Shown here in pieces: positions 47,188 to 58,592 of a DNA stretch of 64,000 nucleotides; within the stretch, counting starts at the first letter, position 1; each line of letters starts with the position of its first letter. The notes under the pieces are model-generated. The model did no database searches, was not told the origin of the DNA, and saw only the letters and a program-made list of their open reading frames with translations. Position numbers and translations under genes: made by a program. Source of the stretch: Aquilaria yunnanensis (taxonomy: Eukaryota > Streptophyta > Magnoliopsida > Malvales > Thymelaeaceae); the NCBI GenBank assembly GCA_039654915.1, contig CM077599.1, forward strand, positions 870,501-934,500. The letters run 5' to 3'.

Positions 47188-50100
47188 GGAGTAATACCGC
47201 TTTCTTTTCCATTGAGAGTAACAATGTCAACAGTTATATACTTTACAGCATTAATTTGCTGACACTAGGGAATCGTTTAGATTCTTTCCGATCTCTTTTA
47301 CTTTTCAGTTTGAGCTGCTTCAGTTTCATTTCCTTATCGAACTTTGTACTGATAAAAGTTTTACAAATACGATTTCTCGTCTCCCTCCACAATCCTGTAG
47401 CCATGGCTATCAACACAGGGCCAGCAAGTGAACAATCATTTGTGTGAAAGGCCATGTATTGGAAAGATAGAATTGCAACTATTCTATTTGACAAACTTTT
47501 GTTTTCCCATTTGACAAAGGTTTTTCTCAAGGCGTTGACTTCTCTCTGCTCGTTTCAAAGAAAAAGGGAAAACTTCTTTTTTATGATGAGTTTGTTGAAG
47601 TGGAAAAGATAGTATACCTTTTTTTTTTATTTTTAATTTGGATTGTGTGGGAAAATTATTACCTTGTACTCTTTTGTTCAGATCCTACTCATCCATTGCT
47701 CATTATATATAATTGCTGCTGTTTTGCTTCCTTAATAAGTGCACAGAACAGACTTGTATGACATCGAGAGCAAGTGAATGTGCACGAGGAAGTTTGAGTT
47801 GAGAGCAGGCTGGTTGTGGCCGGAGTAGAGTTAGTGTTCTTATTCGATTCATGGTGGCAGTAAGCTTGCAATCGTCCTTGCACCTCTATATGATTTGGGC
47901 ACAAATACGTACGCACTAATTTTAATTTTAGTTTGTGAAAGAAATAATAGATGGCCTGAGCCATACTTCTGATTGGTCTCCAACCAGTTGTTGATGTAAA
48001 AGTTATTTTTTTTGGCTATGATATTATACTGGTTGGCACGGTAAACATTATGCTGGAATTGCCTGCTGAGTTCGGCGGGACACATGTTTTGGGGCCTGAA
48101 AACAGCAAATGCAACTGTGGGTTAGCAACGATGTGTGATATGGTCACTTATACGCAGCAATGGTCAGTTGTGTGATATGGTGTTGGGTTTGCATAATTGT
48201 TTACCCCATCTGTTTTGTGTTACATTGGCGTTGAACAGGACAGGCACGGTTAATAGTGCTGTTGCGATGACTTGCTGTTTAGGCTTAGCAGAGGCCAGAC
48301 TCCGCCCAATTCTGTTTTAAACTTCGGGAGCTACTACTGATCCCACTGCCTGACCCACTTCTTTGGCACGTTGTCCACAGCCTACCGCTTGTGTGACCAA
48401 ACCCCCACCTGACTGAGCCCACACTTCAAGCAGCTGTGCCAGCCCAGGGATGGTATGTATACCCCACTTTCTCCATTGCGTCCTCCACACTCTAATGCCG
48501 ATGCACCGTACCCCTTGGAATAGCAAGTGAAATAAAAATATTGCAATGTTCCAGGGCCATAAGAGAGAGGATACAGTGGGGGAAGGAGTTGGGGTATATC
48601 ATCTGCCGTGTGCCAGCCAGCCAGCCAGCCATGCAGCCTAAGATTTCAGATACGTAGAGTGTATTTGGATGTAGAAAATAATTTTTATTTTCATTTTCTA
48701 TGTACAATTTTTCAAAGTATTTTTGTAAAAAACGTGTTTAGCTGTTTTAAAACAATTAAAGATGATTCTATATATGCAATGCATTGAAAAAAGTTAAGTG
48801 CCTTAGTTGAAAGTTGAAAGAAAGTATATGAACTATAATTGCGGATTTTCCCCAAGTCTATTAGATTCAAAGGTGAAAATGATAAAATCGAAAGCCTGCT
48901 TCTAACTTTTTGCTCTCTTTTGCTTAGGTTCCCATCTTTTATGTTCCTTACATCTGTGCCACCGTTTCTTCCATTCCCAAACATGTGACTCTCGCTGCTG
49001 ATTTCACAATCAAACAACTTTGATGCCGTTGTTGTTTCGTCTGATGGATTGATTCATGCTCCGAGGCCAACTCAGTTGCTTTAATTGAATGAGTAATTGA
49101 ATGAGAGAGAAATGGATTTAAGGATCTGTCAGACCAAAAAAGCCAAGACAGATAGAGGCTGATCAGGTGGTGAATGAGTTTTACAACGCTAGTTGGGTGG
49201 CTGTAACAGCACGGGAGACCTTGTTCAATGGTGGTGGCAGGGGGAGGTTGGTCGAGTGAGAAAGATTAGTTGTGTAGAAGTCAAGAAGTTGGTCGGGCAA
49301 ATAGTTCAAAAGAGAGAGCAACATGAATGATGGTTTGGAAAATTAGGAAAACAACAAAATTATTGTTTTCCAAATCTTCATGTAATGAAAAATTATTTTC
49401 CAAGAAAACTAAAATAGAAAATTAGTTACCTATGCATGTTTTCATTTCATTTTATAATTTTTAGAAAATTTTCTAAAAAAAATTGGAGAATTCTCTAGAA
49501 CTAAGTAGGCCGTAGGTTTCTTTTCTTTTCTTTTTTTCTAGTGGAAGGGTTATTCAATTCCAGTAACTGCAAGCTATATGACATTAACAAATTGATATGA
49601 CACATCAAGGTTCAACTAAACATAATTAGCTCTAAGTTCTCTCTTTTAATGTTTAGAGATACTATAATTAGAAAAGAATTTTCATTTTCGTGAATAATAG
49701 AATTCATACTTTTAGGCTGGTTGTAAACTCCATGAACAAACAAAAACAATATAGACATGAATCGGTTAAACGAACAAGCAAAATTAACGATGGAGATGAA
49801 ACTAAAGCCAATGAGTTCGACCCCAAATCACACCATGAACGATATTGAAACTACTGATGTGATGGAGCTAAAACTGAAATCGATTCTGCCAAAATTGGCA
49901 AACAGATTCCCCATGAACAAGAAAACGTCTGGGGTTTTTCCTAGAGTTCGGACAGTGGCCGTCGTGAGAAAAGGAATAGGCTTACTGATCTGAGGAGATA
50001 CATGCATGAGCTTAAAATTTGCTTTGCTTTTTTAAAAAGGGGTCTCTTTTCTTAGAAAAGAATTCCAGAATTAATTGGAGTTTGTGCTTGCTTTTCTTAA

Positions 50101-50496
50101 TAAAAACAAAGGGATTGAAAGGTCAAGTAAAACGACAAAAATATGTACGGAAGCACAACGAAACACATGGCATATTCCTGCTTGGATTCTGCATCTCGAC
50201 TCGACTCTCTAATTGCTCGGTGGGAGCAAAATCCTAAACTGTCTTCCGCAAACTTGGATTAACCAATGTTTGTGTTGCTACCTAAAATCTGGTGGAGACC
50301 AAGAAATAATAATTATCAGATATATTTATCTGCTGTGGTCAACTGAACAATCAATAATTAGGGAGTATCCCATAGTAATAATTTCTTAATCCAACACACG
50401 TCACCTTTCTAATAGATAATCATCTGCTTTCAATAGAAAAAGGGGAGAAATGAGGTCGACGTATATGTATATGACTGGGCGGCTCGCCGGAGTAGT
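47188..50496. other. Intergenic DNA, no supported gene
   Basis: Contains a CCAG repeat at 48612-48630, a GC-richer patch at 48290-48530 with frames open on the minus strand but not recognisable, and A+T-rich sequence with 'attttctagaaaa'-like inverted similarity between about 48660-48730 and 49330-49500 that may be an old MITE. The 78-codon frame at 49757-49993 has no recognisable protein features. Confidence 0.45.
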
Positions 50497-50862
50497 TCAC
50501 TGATCGTGGCGGCGATTGAAATCGGATGCGAGTCTGGAGGCGACAACGGAGTGGTACATCCCGTCGTGAAACGATGATGTCTCATTGGTCAACATCCGGA
50601 GCTGTCTGGCCTTCTCATCCGTGAAACAGCCGGAGTACCTGGATCTTCTGGGCTGCTTCCGATTTGCGGCAAGCTTGTCGGATGGCTCCTGGATTTTGTC
50701 CGTCTTCCCACAGGAGTCAATGTAGTCGGGGTCGGTAGACCAGCCAAAGAGCGGCGACCACCAGTTGGACGAGGGGGAGGCACCAGGGCGGATGTCCTGG
50801 GAGCCGGAAACGGCGCATAATCGGGTGACAGTGGGGCGGAAAGCCACCAGATTGGTTGCCAT
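50497..50862 (-). CDS. Plant-specific 121-residue protein, intronless
   Basis: A clean 121-codon frame with a GC content well above its surroundings starts MATNLVAFRPTVTRLCAV at 50862 and ends RLASDFNRRHDQ. Features: a Trp/Gly/Asp-rich central segment (SSNWWSPLFGWSTDPDYIDS), a basic stretch (NRKQPRRSRYSG), and a C-terminal block CFTDEKARQLRMLTNETSSF followed by HDGMYHSVVASRLASDF. That C-terminal block with E-K-A-x-Q-L-R and F-H-D-x-M-Y-H-S...SRLASDF looks like a conserved module of a land-plant family of unknown function. There is no signal peptide, membrane segment or known catalytic motif, so a soluble, possibly regulatory protein is likely. The next upstream ATG is out of frame and the 5' flank is C+T rich like a leader, so the start is well placed. 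Confidence 0.85.
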   Translation of the reverse strand: MATNLVAFRPTVTRLCAVSGSQDIRPGASPSSNWWSPLFGWSTDPDYIDSCGKTDKIQEPSDKLAANRKQPRRSRYSGCFTDEKARQLRMLTNETSSFHDGMYHSVVASRLASDFNRRHDQ

Positions 50863-50989
50863 GGATTTGGAGGATCTTTCTGACTTTTAGAGAGAGTTTT
50901 GGAGGGAGCGTGGGCTTCTGGTTTTCGACGTTAAAAAGGAGGGTAGGGGTAATTCTCCTTTTTGGTGTATCTGGCACTGGCAAGGCAGA

Positions 50990-52792
50990 TGGGGGCTATC
51001 CCATGACGTATAAGTAGAGGGAAATTGGTCGCCTCGCGTGGGTAACGGATAAGGTCTAAGACGGGGCGGTGAATCATGTCCTTTATGTCACCTTTTTTTA
51101 ATGCCTTTTCACAGGTTAGGCCGGTCACACTGTTTCTACGACCTTGGTTTGGGCTGGGCTTTGGGAAACGGTGGTGACACCATAATGACTCACAAATCAC
51201 GGCGGTTAAAAAATCACGGTAAAAGTTGTTTAAATAACAGTGATAGAAATCTGACCCAGAACCATTGATATGTAATTTGTATACTCATACTAACTCGTAA
51301 GATAGATAAATTTGTAGTAGACTGACTTACGTACGAATTCAAAATAAAATGAGTGACGTAATAGTAATAGATTGGCCCATCCCATTAGTTTAATTTGTGG
51401 GTTTGAATTTCTGATTTGATCTATATATGTTTCCTCTTAAGGAAATTTAGTGCACAACTAATGAACGCTTTAATTTTCATGATATAAAATTAATGTAAAA
51501 ATTAAGGCATACTTGGTTATTACTGAAGAATCGAGTGATAGACTTCTTGATGAAAAACGCCTCTTTGAACATATTTGCGGAAAATGTGACTTATTGTAAA
51601 CACCCAAGCTCAGATATTTAATTAACTTGGAAATACAAGTAATTAAATATGTTGGTTCATACCCAATACTCGACCATAATTCTCTTTATTATGATAGAGA
51701 AGTGTGTATCAAAAAATAGAATAAGTAGAGCCTCCAAAAATTGTGTTCACAACTTCCCTTGACAATTTTATTGCACTCTCTTTATAGATGATGAATTGAC
51801 ACTTATGAAACGTCATAACCCTTCATAAAAGAGTCACAATTCTTCATAAAATGTTGTACTACTTCGCCAAGAAATACCTTTATCCACCCATAACTTTTTC
51901 CCTTAAAATAAGGTAATAACTACCCTTAGAAGATATGTATTGGTTCGGCCATAGAGTCACAACTCTTCTAAGAGTTGTGTGTCTCTTTAAATCAAGGTCA
52001 TAACTACCTTCTAAAGATTGTTAAATTCGCCTAAAACATGACCCTTTATTAAAAGTCATGTTATTTCACTAACCAGGGTAGCCATAACTACCTCCCCAAG
52101 AGTCATATATGTTGAGATAGATATATCATTTCATTTAAAGGTCATATCCCTTCATAATATGAGTAGTTATGGGGTAGTTATTCCATGTTTCAAGGTGTAC
52201 ATGTACACCAACATATAATGTAACTACACCAAACAGAAATAAAATAAATATATCTTAGTGTGTCTATAAAATTTAGTAATTATTTTTTCTAATTAAATTT
52301 CAACATCATCATATATATTGTGATTATTGGTATTCACTGATACTCTGTACTGCATGTGTTTGCTGTTACTTTGTACATTTCGTCTCTTTAATAGATAGCC
52401 CTCTTCTTTTACGAACAAAATAAATAAATAAATAAATAAATATTATTAGTAATACTAGCTAGCTATATATAGATTGTGAGTTAGTCTTTATAGGCTTCGA
52501 ATTATTCGGGCCTCCGATTTCAAATTATAGGTCAAGGTTTTTGCTGCCACATGAGGATGGTAGACGAATGTGTTGAAGCGAACGTAGCTGCTAAGCTAGG
52601 CAATGTGCCCACTTGAGGAAAGTAGCTTCTGCTAACCAAACTATTTTAATCTTAACTCGAACATTTTCGCGCGCATGCATGCATATACTCGAGAATACAT
52701 TTATTCAGTGAACAAAATGTTATTCAAGAAATTATGGTCAATCATATCCTTAAATGTTAAGATATATATAGTAATGTTCATCTTTATTATTA
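50990..52792. other. Upstream region of 50862 gene and a possible old LTR
   Basis: 50863-51200 is GC richer and likely the promoter and leader zone of the minus-strand gene; TACGTCA near 51006 is an ACGT-core site. Further right, 51595-52305 starts TGTAAACACCC and ends AAATTTCAACA with LTR-like phrasing ('cataacccttcat' repeated), but the flanks (CTTAT and TCATC) do not match, so it is not called as an LTR. A TAAA run lies near 52420-52440. Confidence 0.4.
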
Positions 52793-53681
52793 CTCCATTC
52801 GTCCCATATATTTTGCACCATTTTTCTTTTTGGGTAGTCCCAAAACTCTTGTACCATTTCATTTTTAAGTAAATTTTTTACACTCCATTTACAACTATAC
52901 CCCTAACTTAACTAATCCCCTGACAACAGTTCCACTCTTTTTCTCTCTCTTGCGTTCCACCATCTTAGCCCTCTCTCTCTCCCCCTCCGGCGAGGTTTGC
53001 ACGGCGAATCTGACAGAGGCCGTTCGACGACAAATTAAGGCCGATCAACAATGAAAACCGATTGATGACAAATTAAGGCTGATCGACGATGAAGGCCGAT
53101 CAACGACAAAGGCCGATTGACGATAGAGGCCGATCAAGGACTGAGGGTGAGTGATTGACAATGGAGGCCGAGCGAGAACGATGAAGGCCCAGTGATCGAT
53201 GATGAAGGCCGAGCGAGGACGAACGGCCAATCGATGACGGAGGCCGAACGAGGACAAACCTGCGACCGATGACGAAAATCAAAGCTTGAATATTAGCAAG
53301 CGGAGATAGCGAGGAAGAGGCAAAAAAAAGATTAGAGCTTTGGGTCGGTTAGGGAGCTTGAAAATGGTATATTTGAGTTTCGTCTGGTCCTAGTTGCCTT
53401 CGTCCTCATCATTTTATCTTGATTCCAACCGTCCTTATGAGCATCAGTTCTGAAGGGAAAGGGATGGCGGCGGAGGCAGGGCGGAGACGTAGTGTGAGAG
53501 GCTGAGACGGATGGCCAGTGGTGTCACAGGAGATGTGACGGCGGTGACGGGTGAAATTTTGAGGAGATTAACGAGGGAAAAAGAAAAGGGAAGGGTAAAT
53601 CCAAAAAACAGGTAAAAATAGTAAATTTGCCTAAAACTACGTGGAAACCCAAATGTATTAAAATAAATGGGACGGAGGGAC
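52793..53681. mobile_element. Stowaway-ended element with minisatellite cargo (889 bp)
   Basis: TA flanks (52791-52792 and 53682-53683) and ends CTCCATTCGTCCCATATATT and, in reverse, GTCCCTCCGTCCCATTTATT give mariner/Stowaway-type termini. At 889 bp it is far longer than a usual Stowaway MITE. The middle is GC rich, with a minisatellite (53025-53270) and GGCGG-rich stretches near 53465-53560 that look gene derived. No transposase was recognised. Confidence 0.7.
53025..53270. repeat. Degenerate minisatellite, 'GACGA(C/T)..AGGCCGATC' units
   Basis: Units of roughly 15-30 bp containing GGCCGA(T/G)C followed by GA(C/A)GA and AA(A/T) recur about ten times (for example 53029, 53038, 53079, 53092, 53110, 53129 and 53167). 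All reading frames of the minus strand give Ser/Arg/Leu-Ile-rich repeats (such as SIGLCR), typical of a repeat rather than a protein. Confidence 0.75.
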
Positions 53682-53683
53682 TA

Positions 53684-54660
53684 TATTTTAATTAGCATAC
53701 CAGAATAAGTCCAATAGATGCATATCTACATGATCATAAACACAATGACGTATCTCTTTTTCTTTTTTTACACGTCAAGGTTAACTCATTCATGATCTGT
53801 TCTAGTTTTAATTAATTAATGACCTTTGTGATATTTACTGATAAACTTATAGATTGTTTCCTTCTAATTTAATTTATGACTGTTTCACGGTTACCGCCTA
53901 TTTGTGTCTTAAGTTGGTGAATTACTAAAACAACAGACAATTATTGACGATCCAAATTTACTAGCCGTGATTCGCATATACACGAAATGTCTCCAATAAG
54001 ATTTTTTTATGAGAATTTTCAAATTATATATTGTTGTTTAAGGTTATATATTTCCTTCATTCTCAAATACTCGATCTTTATTTTTTCAGCACAGTTTCAA
54101 AATATTTATCTTCTTCCCAAAAAGGTAAAAAGTAATGGTGGAACCAGAATTTTTGATTTAGGGGGCTAGTTTGGAGCAGAGCCGATAGAGCCTGAGGAGA
54201 GAGACAGCGTCACGACAAGGCAAAGCTAGAGATTAGGACTAAGTCATACTAATTCAAAACTAAGAGAGTAACTTGTATAAGTTGGAAACGTTGGAGGACT
54301 AATGTTGCATTTAGGCCATTTTAGAATATCAACTTAAGGTTATATAAGGAATAATTACTAATTTGGTCCCTACTTTCTTTAGCGCCTACCTCATTGCCCC
54401 CAATCTTTATATTCTTCCATCATTTTCATTGGACGGGCAGGAATGCTTGTCCAACCCCTAATTTCTCTTGAATTAATCAATTAAGTTGTCATATCTAAAT
54501 ATTTTCAAAATTTTCAAGGGGCAACAGCATCCTCTGCCCCTATTATTGTTTGCCATTGGTAAAAAGAAAACACTACCATTCACTAATATTAGCCAATAAT
54601 CTTATATGAAAAATTACTAAAAGATAAATTTTTCTAAAATTGTATGAAAAAGGGAAAATT
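53684..54660. other. Spacer, old element debris
   Basis: A segment near 54134 (GGTGGAACCAGAATTTTTGA...GGGGGCTAG) resembles the terminal region of common plant transposable elements, but no partner was found. No gene. Confidence 0.35.
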
Positions 54661-54689
54661 TAAACTAAATTAGAACATAAAAAATAATT

Positions 54690-55450
54690 TTTTTGAACAG
54701 CAAATGAAATATTATTAAACATGAAGATAAGCTGGTTCTAGAAATATTCTAAAACAAATCACACCCAAAAAGACCTAAAAGATGTAACAATACATCAAAC
54801 TCAAAAAAATAACTATCAAAACCCGAAGACCCAATCTAAAACTCCCAAACTCTAAACAAATCCAACCAATCTAACCAACAACAAGAAAAATACAAGTTAA
54901 ATCATCAATAGTCAAACCCTCCAAGACCCTAATGAAGCAAAAAATAAAATATAGTCTTTAAATCTTCATTCCAAGTGTTTCAGTTCACATTTTAGAACCG
55001 ATCCATTTGGCCTCAGGCTCATCCTTTTTTCGTCTCTTCTTTTGCTCATTGGCCTTGTCAAGGTTCTCTAACATATTCAATGCTAGCTCATCACAACCAT
55101 CAAATGCATTAACAACAAGATTGGAACTCTCTTGAATACAATTTAAGGACCCGGTATCTTCCAATGCTGATTTTTTTAATTTTATGTCAACTCAAAATTC
55201 CCCCAATCCAGTTCCCCCTAGTTTATCCACTGCCTTTAGAATTGGTCGATGGGAAAATTACATAAGAATCATCATTATTGATTGTTCCTTGAACCATTAA
55301 ATCACATTTACTATTGCTTACTCCCCGACTAGAAAAATTCAAACCCATTCTTCTCAACCTTACTTGAGCCAATAGCATCATTTAGAGCTCCATTAACTAG
55401 CCTACCAATACCATAATCAGGCCCAACCGGAATTTTAAACACACCAACCC
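54690..55450 (-). mobile_element. Possible LINE fragment, 3' end at about 54690
   Basis: Reading the minus strand, the segment ends TTAATAATATTTCATTTGCT followed by TTC and an A-rich run, resembling the 3' tail of plant L1-type LINEs. Upstream a minus-strand frame reads SSNLVVNAFDGCDELALNML, then ENLDKANEQKKRRKKDEPEA and a stop, which could be an ORF1 C-terminus. No endonuclease or reverse transcriptase was seen, so the LINE label rests mainly on the tail. Confidence 0.3.
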
Positions 55451-55578
55451 CAATTTCTTTAGTAACCCCGACCCACCCCTATTTCATCTCTATCAAGTAT
55501 CAACCTTAGGCACCTTCCCTAATTCATTATCATCGCCAAGTAACGATGTTCCAGATTCTACCATTACTTGCCACCTTT

Positions 55579-56720
55579 CACTACTAAAATTTTTTGATTT
55601 ACCAATGACTGCGCATTGGTAAATCAATTGTTGGAAATTCAGTTACCAATGTGCAAAAATTAAGGCGTTGGTAATTTCTAACGCGTACACGTTGGTAACA
55701 TGCCCGTTGGTAATTACCAATGGTCATGTACTAGATTCAATTTCTAACGGGCGAAAAGATTACCAACGCGCATGCACATTGGTAAAATTCGAACAGCTTC
55801 AACCGTTGGAAATTAGGTTCTAGGTTTTAAAAAAATAAATAACTTTACAACAATGAGTCGTTGGTAACTGCATTTTTTAATAAAATAAAATAAAATAATT
55901 AATTTAAATTGATACTACATATTCAATAAAAGTTATATCACTAAGATGTTATTAGTACCGAGAAATTTGAAACATTCAATAAAAATTAACTAAAATTTCA
56001 CAAAAGTGAAAAAAAAAAATCTGAAATTTAAAAAAATGCCAAATTTAAGAGAAAATTGAGAAATTAAAAAATTTAAAATTAAAAATAAATCCAAAAAATT
56101 GGGAACAAAAATTAACTCAAATTTCACAAAATTTAAAAAAATCACTAAAATTCATAAAAATTTATCTGAAATTAAGAACAAAATTAAAAATTCACACAAA
56201 TTTACATAAAATTCACAAATCAACAATCAAACAAGTAGATCTACTTATGAGACAACTAGATCTACAAACTCACAAAAAACAACCAAATAAGCATAAAATA
56301 AAATGGAAATAAGTAAAGAGGTGAGGATTTGGGGCGGCGAGGCGATCAAAAGCAAGGCCAGGTGGCGGTCAAAGACGAGGAGGCAAAGAGGCAGATGCGA
56401 GAGGCGAGGAGGCAGGTAGACATGAGAAGGCGAGCAGAGGTGAGGAGGCGAGGCAACGGGCCGAGGCAAGGACAATCGACGGTGGGGCTATGTGAGGACA
56501 ATTGGCAGCAAGAGGCGAGGTGGCCAAGGAGGAGGAAGGAGATCACCACCTGGGGATGGATGGATAGAGGAGAGAGATGACAACATAGATGGAAAAGAAG
56601 GAGGCGGCGGACGGAGAAAAAGAGGAGAAAGAGGAGAAGGAAGAGAGACGAGAGTAGAGCAGAGATGGAGCAAGGAGAATAGCATGAGGCAGCAGAGAGG
56701 TGAAGATAAGTAAGAGGCGG
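55579..56720. mobile_element. CACTA-type terminus with subterminal repeats, right end not found
   Basis: Begins CACTACTAAAATTTTTTGA. The next 280 bp hold many copies, in both orientations, of TTACCAATG/TTACCAACG (for example 55596, 55620, 55644, 55665, 55689, 55706, 55717, 55763 and 55862), the dense subterminal array expected of En/Spm (CACTA) elements. Then follow an A-rich stretch (55870-56320) and a GAGGCGAGG-rich stretch (56330-56720). No transposase was seen, and no matching right terminus or 3-bp target duplication was located, so the outer limit is approximate. Confidence 0.65.
55595..55622. repeat. Hairpin of CACTA subterminal repeats
   Basis: GATTTACCAATG and CATTGGTAAATC flank a six-base spacer, giving a 12-bp stem just inside the CACTA end. 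It may be a transposase-binding dyad. Confidence 0.8.
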
Positions 56721-57361
56721 CTGAGAGAGAGGAAAAGTTATTATTTATATGGGTTGGGTTAGGTTTAGGTTAGTGTTATAGGTATTTTTGAGCTTTTATG
56801 GGCTATTTGGATCGTTCCTCCCCAAAGTCTACAACTGCTACCAATCTCTCGTACGTTCCCTGACAAAGACCCAATCAATTAAAGTGTTCAAACCACCCTT
56901 GTGACTTCGCGCCCTCTAAAATTATCATGCTCGAGCAATTTGTTTTTCTGACTTCTGTAAACTCTAAAAATTTCCCATTGTTGTTTTCTTTAAAAGATGA
57001 ACACAAGTTGCGCCCATCCGATCGCCACAAATTTTGCCTATCCTTGCTTCCTAGTTAGCCGCAGCTTTCTTTTCAAGAGAAAATAAACCAATGATCTCAT
57101 TTCCCATTAGATTAATTGAACTTCAACATCAACGACCATTCTCAACAGTTCTCATCACTACCTGATCATTTCCCCGTTCAATAAGAATATTAAATAATTT
57201 TCTTACAATAGAAAGTCTAACTTCTGCATTAAATCTCATCCAAAGAAAGGGGATAGATTAATAATATTAGATAGTTATATTATGTTATTTTGTCTGTTTT
57301 CTCGAGGTTATAAATTAAAAGCAAAATTTTATTGAATCGAAGATATTTCAAACCATACAAT
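56721..57361. other. Spacer, no recognised gene
   Basis: Mixed A+T-rich sequence with no supported feature. Confidence 0.4.
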
Positions 57362-57769
57362 TCAAATATGAAAAATATTGAAATGGCTTTCCACGAGTTC
57401 CTTATCAATCTCAAAAAAGAACTTGGGTTTCGTATTATTTTGTTTGGGTTCGGACTCCGTAGCTTGGGAGCAACTTCCAGTTGGCGCGCGAAGATACAAA
57501 CAGCACATGTATTTGAAGATTCTCGCGGCGGGCGGGAGAACGAGAGGGAAAGGACAGGACAGGACAGCTGTCTCTTGTCTGGTCTGGGCTCGTCGGTTTG
57601 CAGGTACAGAAAAGTTTAGGTAGGCAAGTTTGATCGGTATGTCTTCCGAATGATGGCCGTCAGCTGTGGACTGGGCTGGATTCTTTATTGGGCTGCTGAA
57701 GTCGGAGGCTGCAACTTGATTAGGAGGCCTTGAGCCTTGCCTATAATTGGGCTTGGTTTGGGGCTTCAT
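57362..57769 (-). other. Open 135-codon frame, unrecognised
   Basis: The minus strand is open from 57769 (MKPQTKPNYRQGSRPPNQ) to 57362, and the plus strand is also open for 95 codons here. The DNA is GC richer than its flanks (57480-57720). The protein has Pro/Gln-rich, low-conservation character, with a Cys pair in FKYMCCLYL. It could be the decayed exon or leader of a gene, or chance. I do not recognise a family. Confidence 0.2.
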
Positions 57770-58069
57770 GCTTTTACTTTTTTGATTTATGAATCAAGCT
57801 TACTAGGTCCATTATCAATGTGTTTGCCAAAGAAAGAAGCGCATGATGCAGTTCATGTGAGAGACATATTTGTTTCCACGAGGTATTCTATAAATTAGCT
57901 CTACGACTCACATTCTAAACTTCTATTATTTCGCGCTACTTGCGACTAGAAAGCATAAACACCAAGAAAAGAAAAGTAAAATATACTGGTATATAGATCA
58001 AACTTTATGCATCGTTCCATAAAACAAAAAAAAAATAAATTAAGTTAGCACGTGGTTTTATTTTGCTTT

Positions 58070-58592
58070 TGTTGAGAAATTTTTTTTAATTATCTATCAC
58101 ATGCAGTGGAACAACAAACAAAATCAAACAAATATATATAAGTTTAATATGGTTTAGCACCTAACTACCTTATGTACACGGATGAGAGAAATCCATTCAA
58201 ATAAAATATGGAGATTATAGTAAAATTATACTCTTAGTGCGTATGGTGACTTATGAATTCTACACACTATTGGCAACTTTTATATATTACTCTCATACAA
58301 TTACAAAATATGAAAATCATAAAAAAAATTTTGTCGGACATCTATCCTTTTTGAAAATCCTTACATATTGCTTTTTAACAACATTGATCTTTCTCTCATA
58401 CTCAAAACTTCATCATAACTTGACTTTTATAAGCTATATATAAAACCTAAAACGCATCAAAATAGAAACGAACTCATAAACTAATCATGATTTCTAAACT
58501 TGGTCCTAAAACAAACAGGAAAGCTAACATCAAATTTTAAATAAAATTAAATAAATCTTAAATTTTTTGAATTTAAGCCAAGAAACTCAACA
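58070..58592. repeat. LTR-like fragment, TGTTGAG...CTCAACA
   Basis: Starts TGTTGAGAAATT and ends AGAAACTCAACA, a perfect 7-bp inverted end. It contains CATGCAGTGGAACAAC and AGTTTAATATGGTTTAGCAC near 58100-58160, phrases typical of copia LTRs ('GCAGTGGAAC', 'GTGGTTCGGC'). The flanking pentamers GCTTT and ATTTT do not match, so the solo-LTR status is not proven. Confidence 0.5.

Noticed and set aside
49757..49993. 78-codon plus-strand frame
   Set aside because: Low-complexity Lys/Met/Thr composition and no conserved motif recognised.
51595..52305. Possible solo LTR TGTAAACACCC...TTTCAACA
   Set aside because: The flanking pentamers CTTAT and TCATC do not match and no tract or primer site confirms it; left as a note in the region entry.
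56329..56713. Open frames of 60-80 codons on both strands
   Set aside because: Produced by the GAGGCGAGG-rich stretch of the CACTA element; repetitive Arg/Gly/Glu composition.
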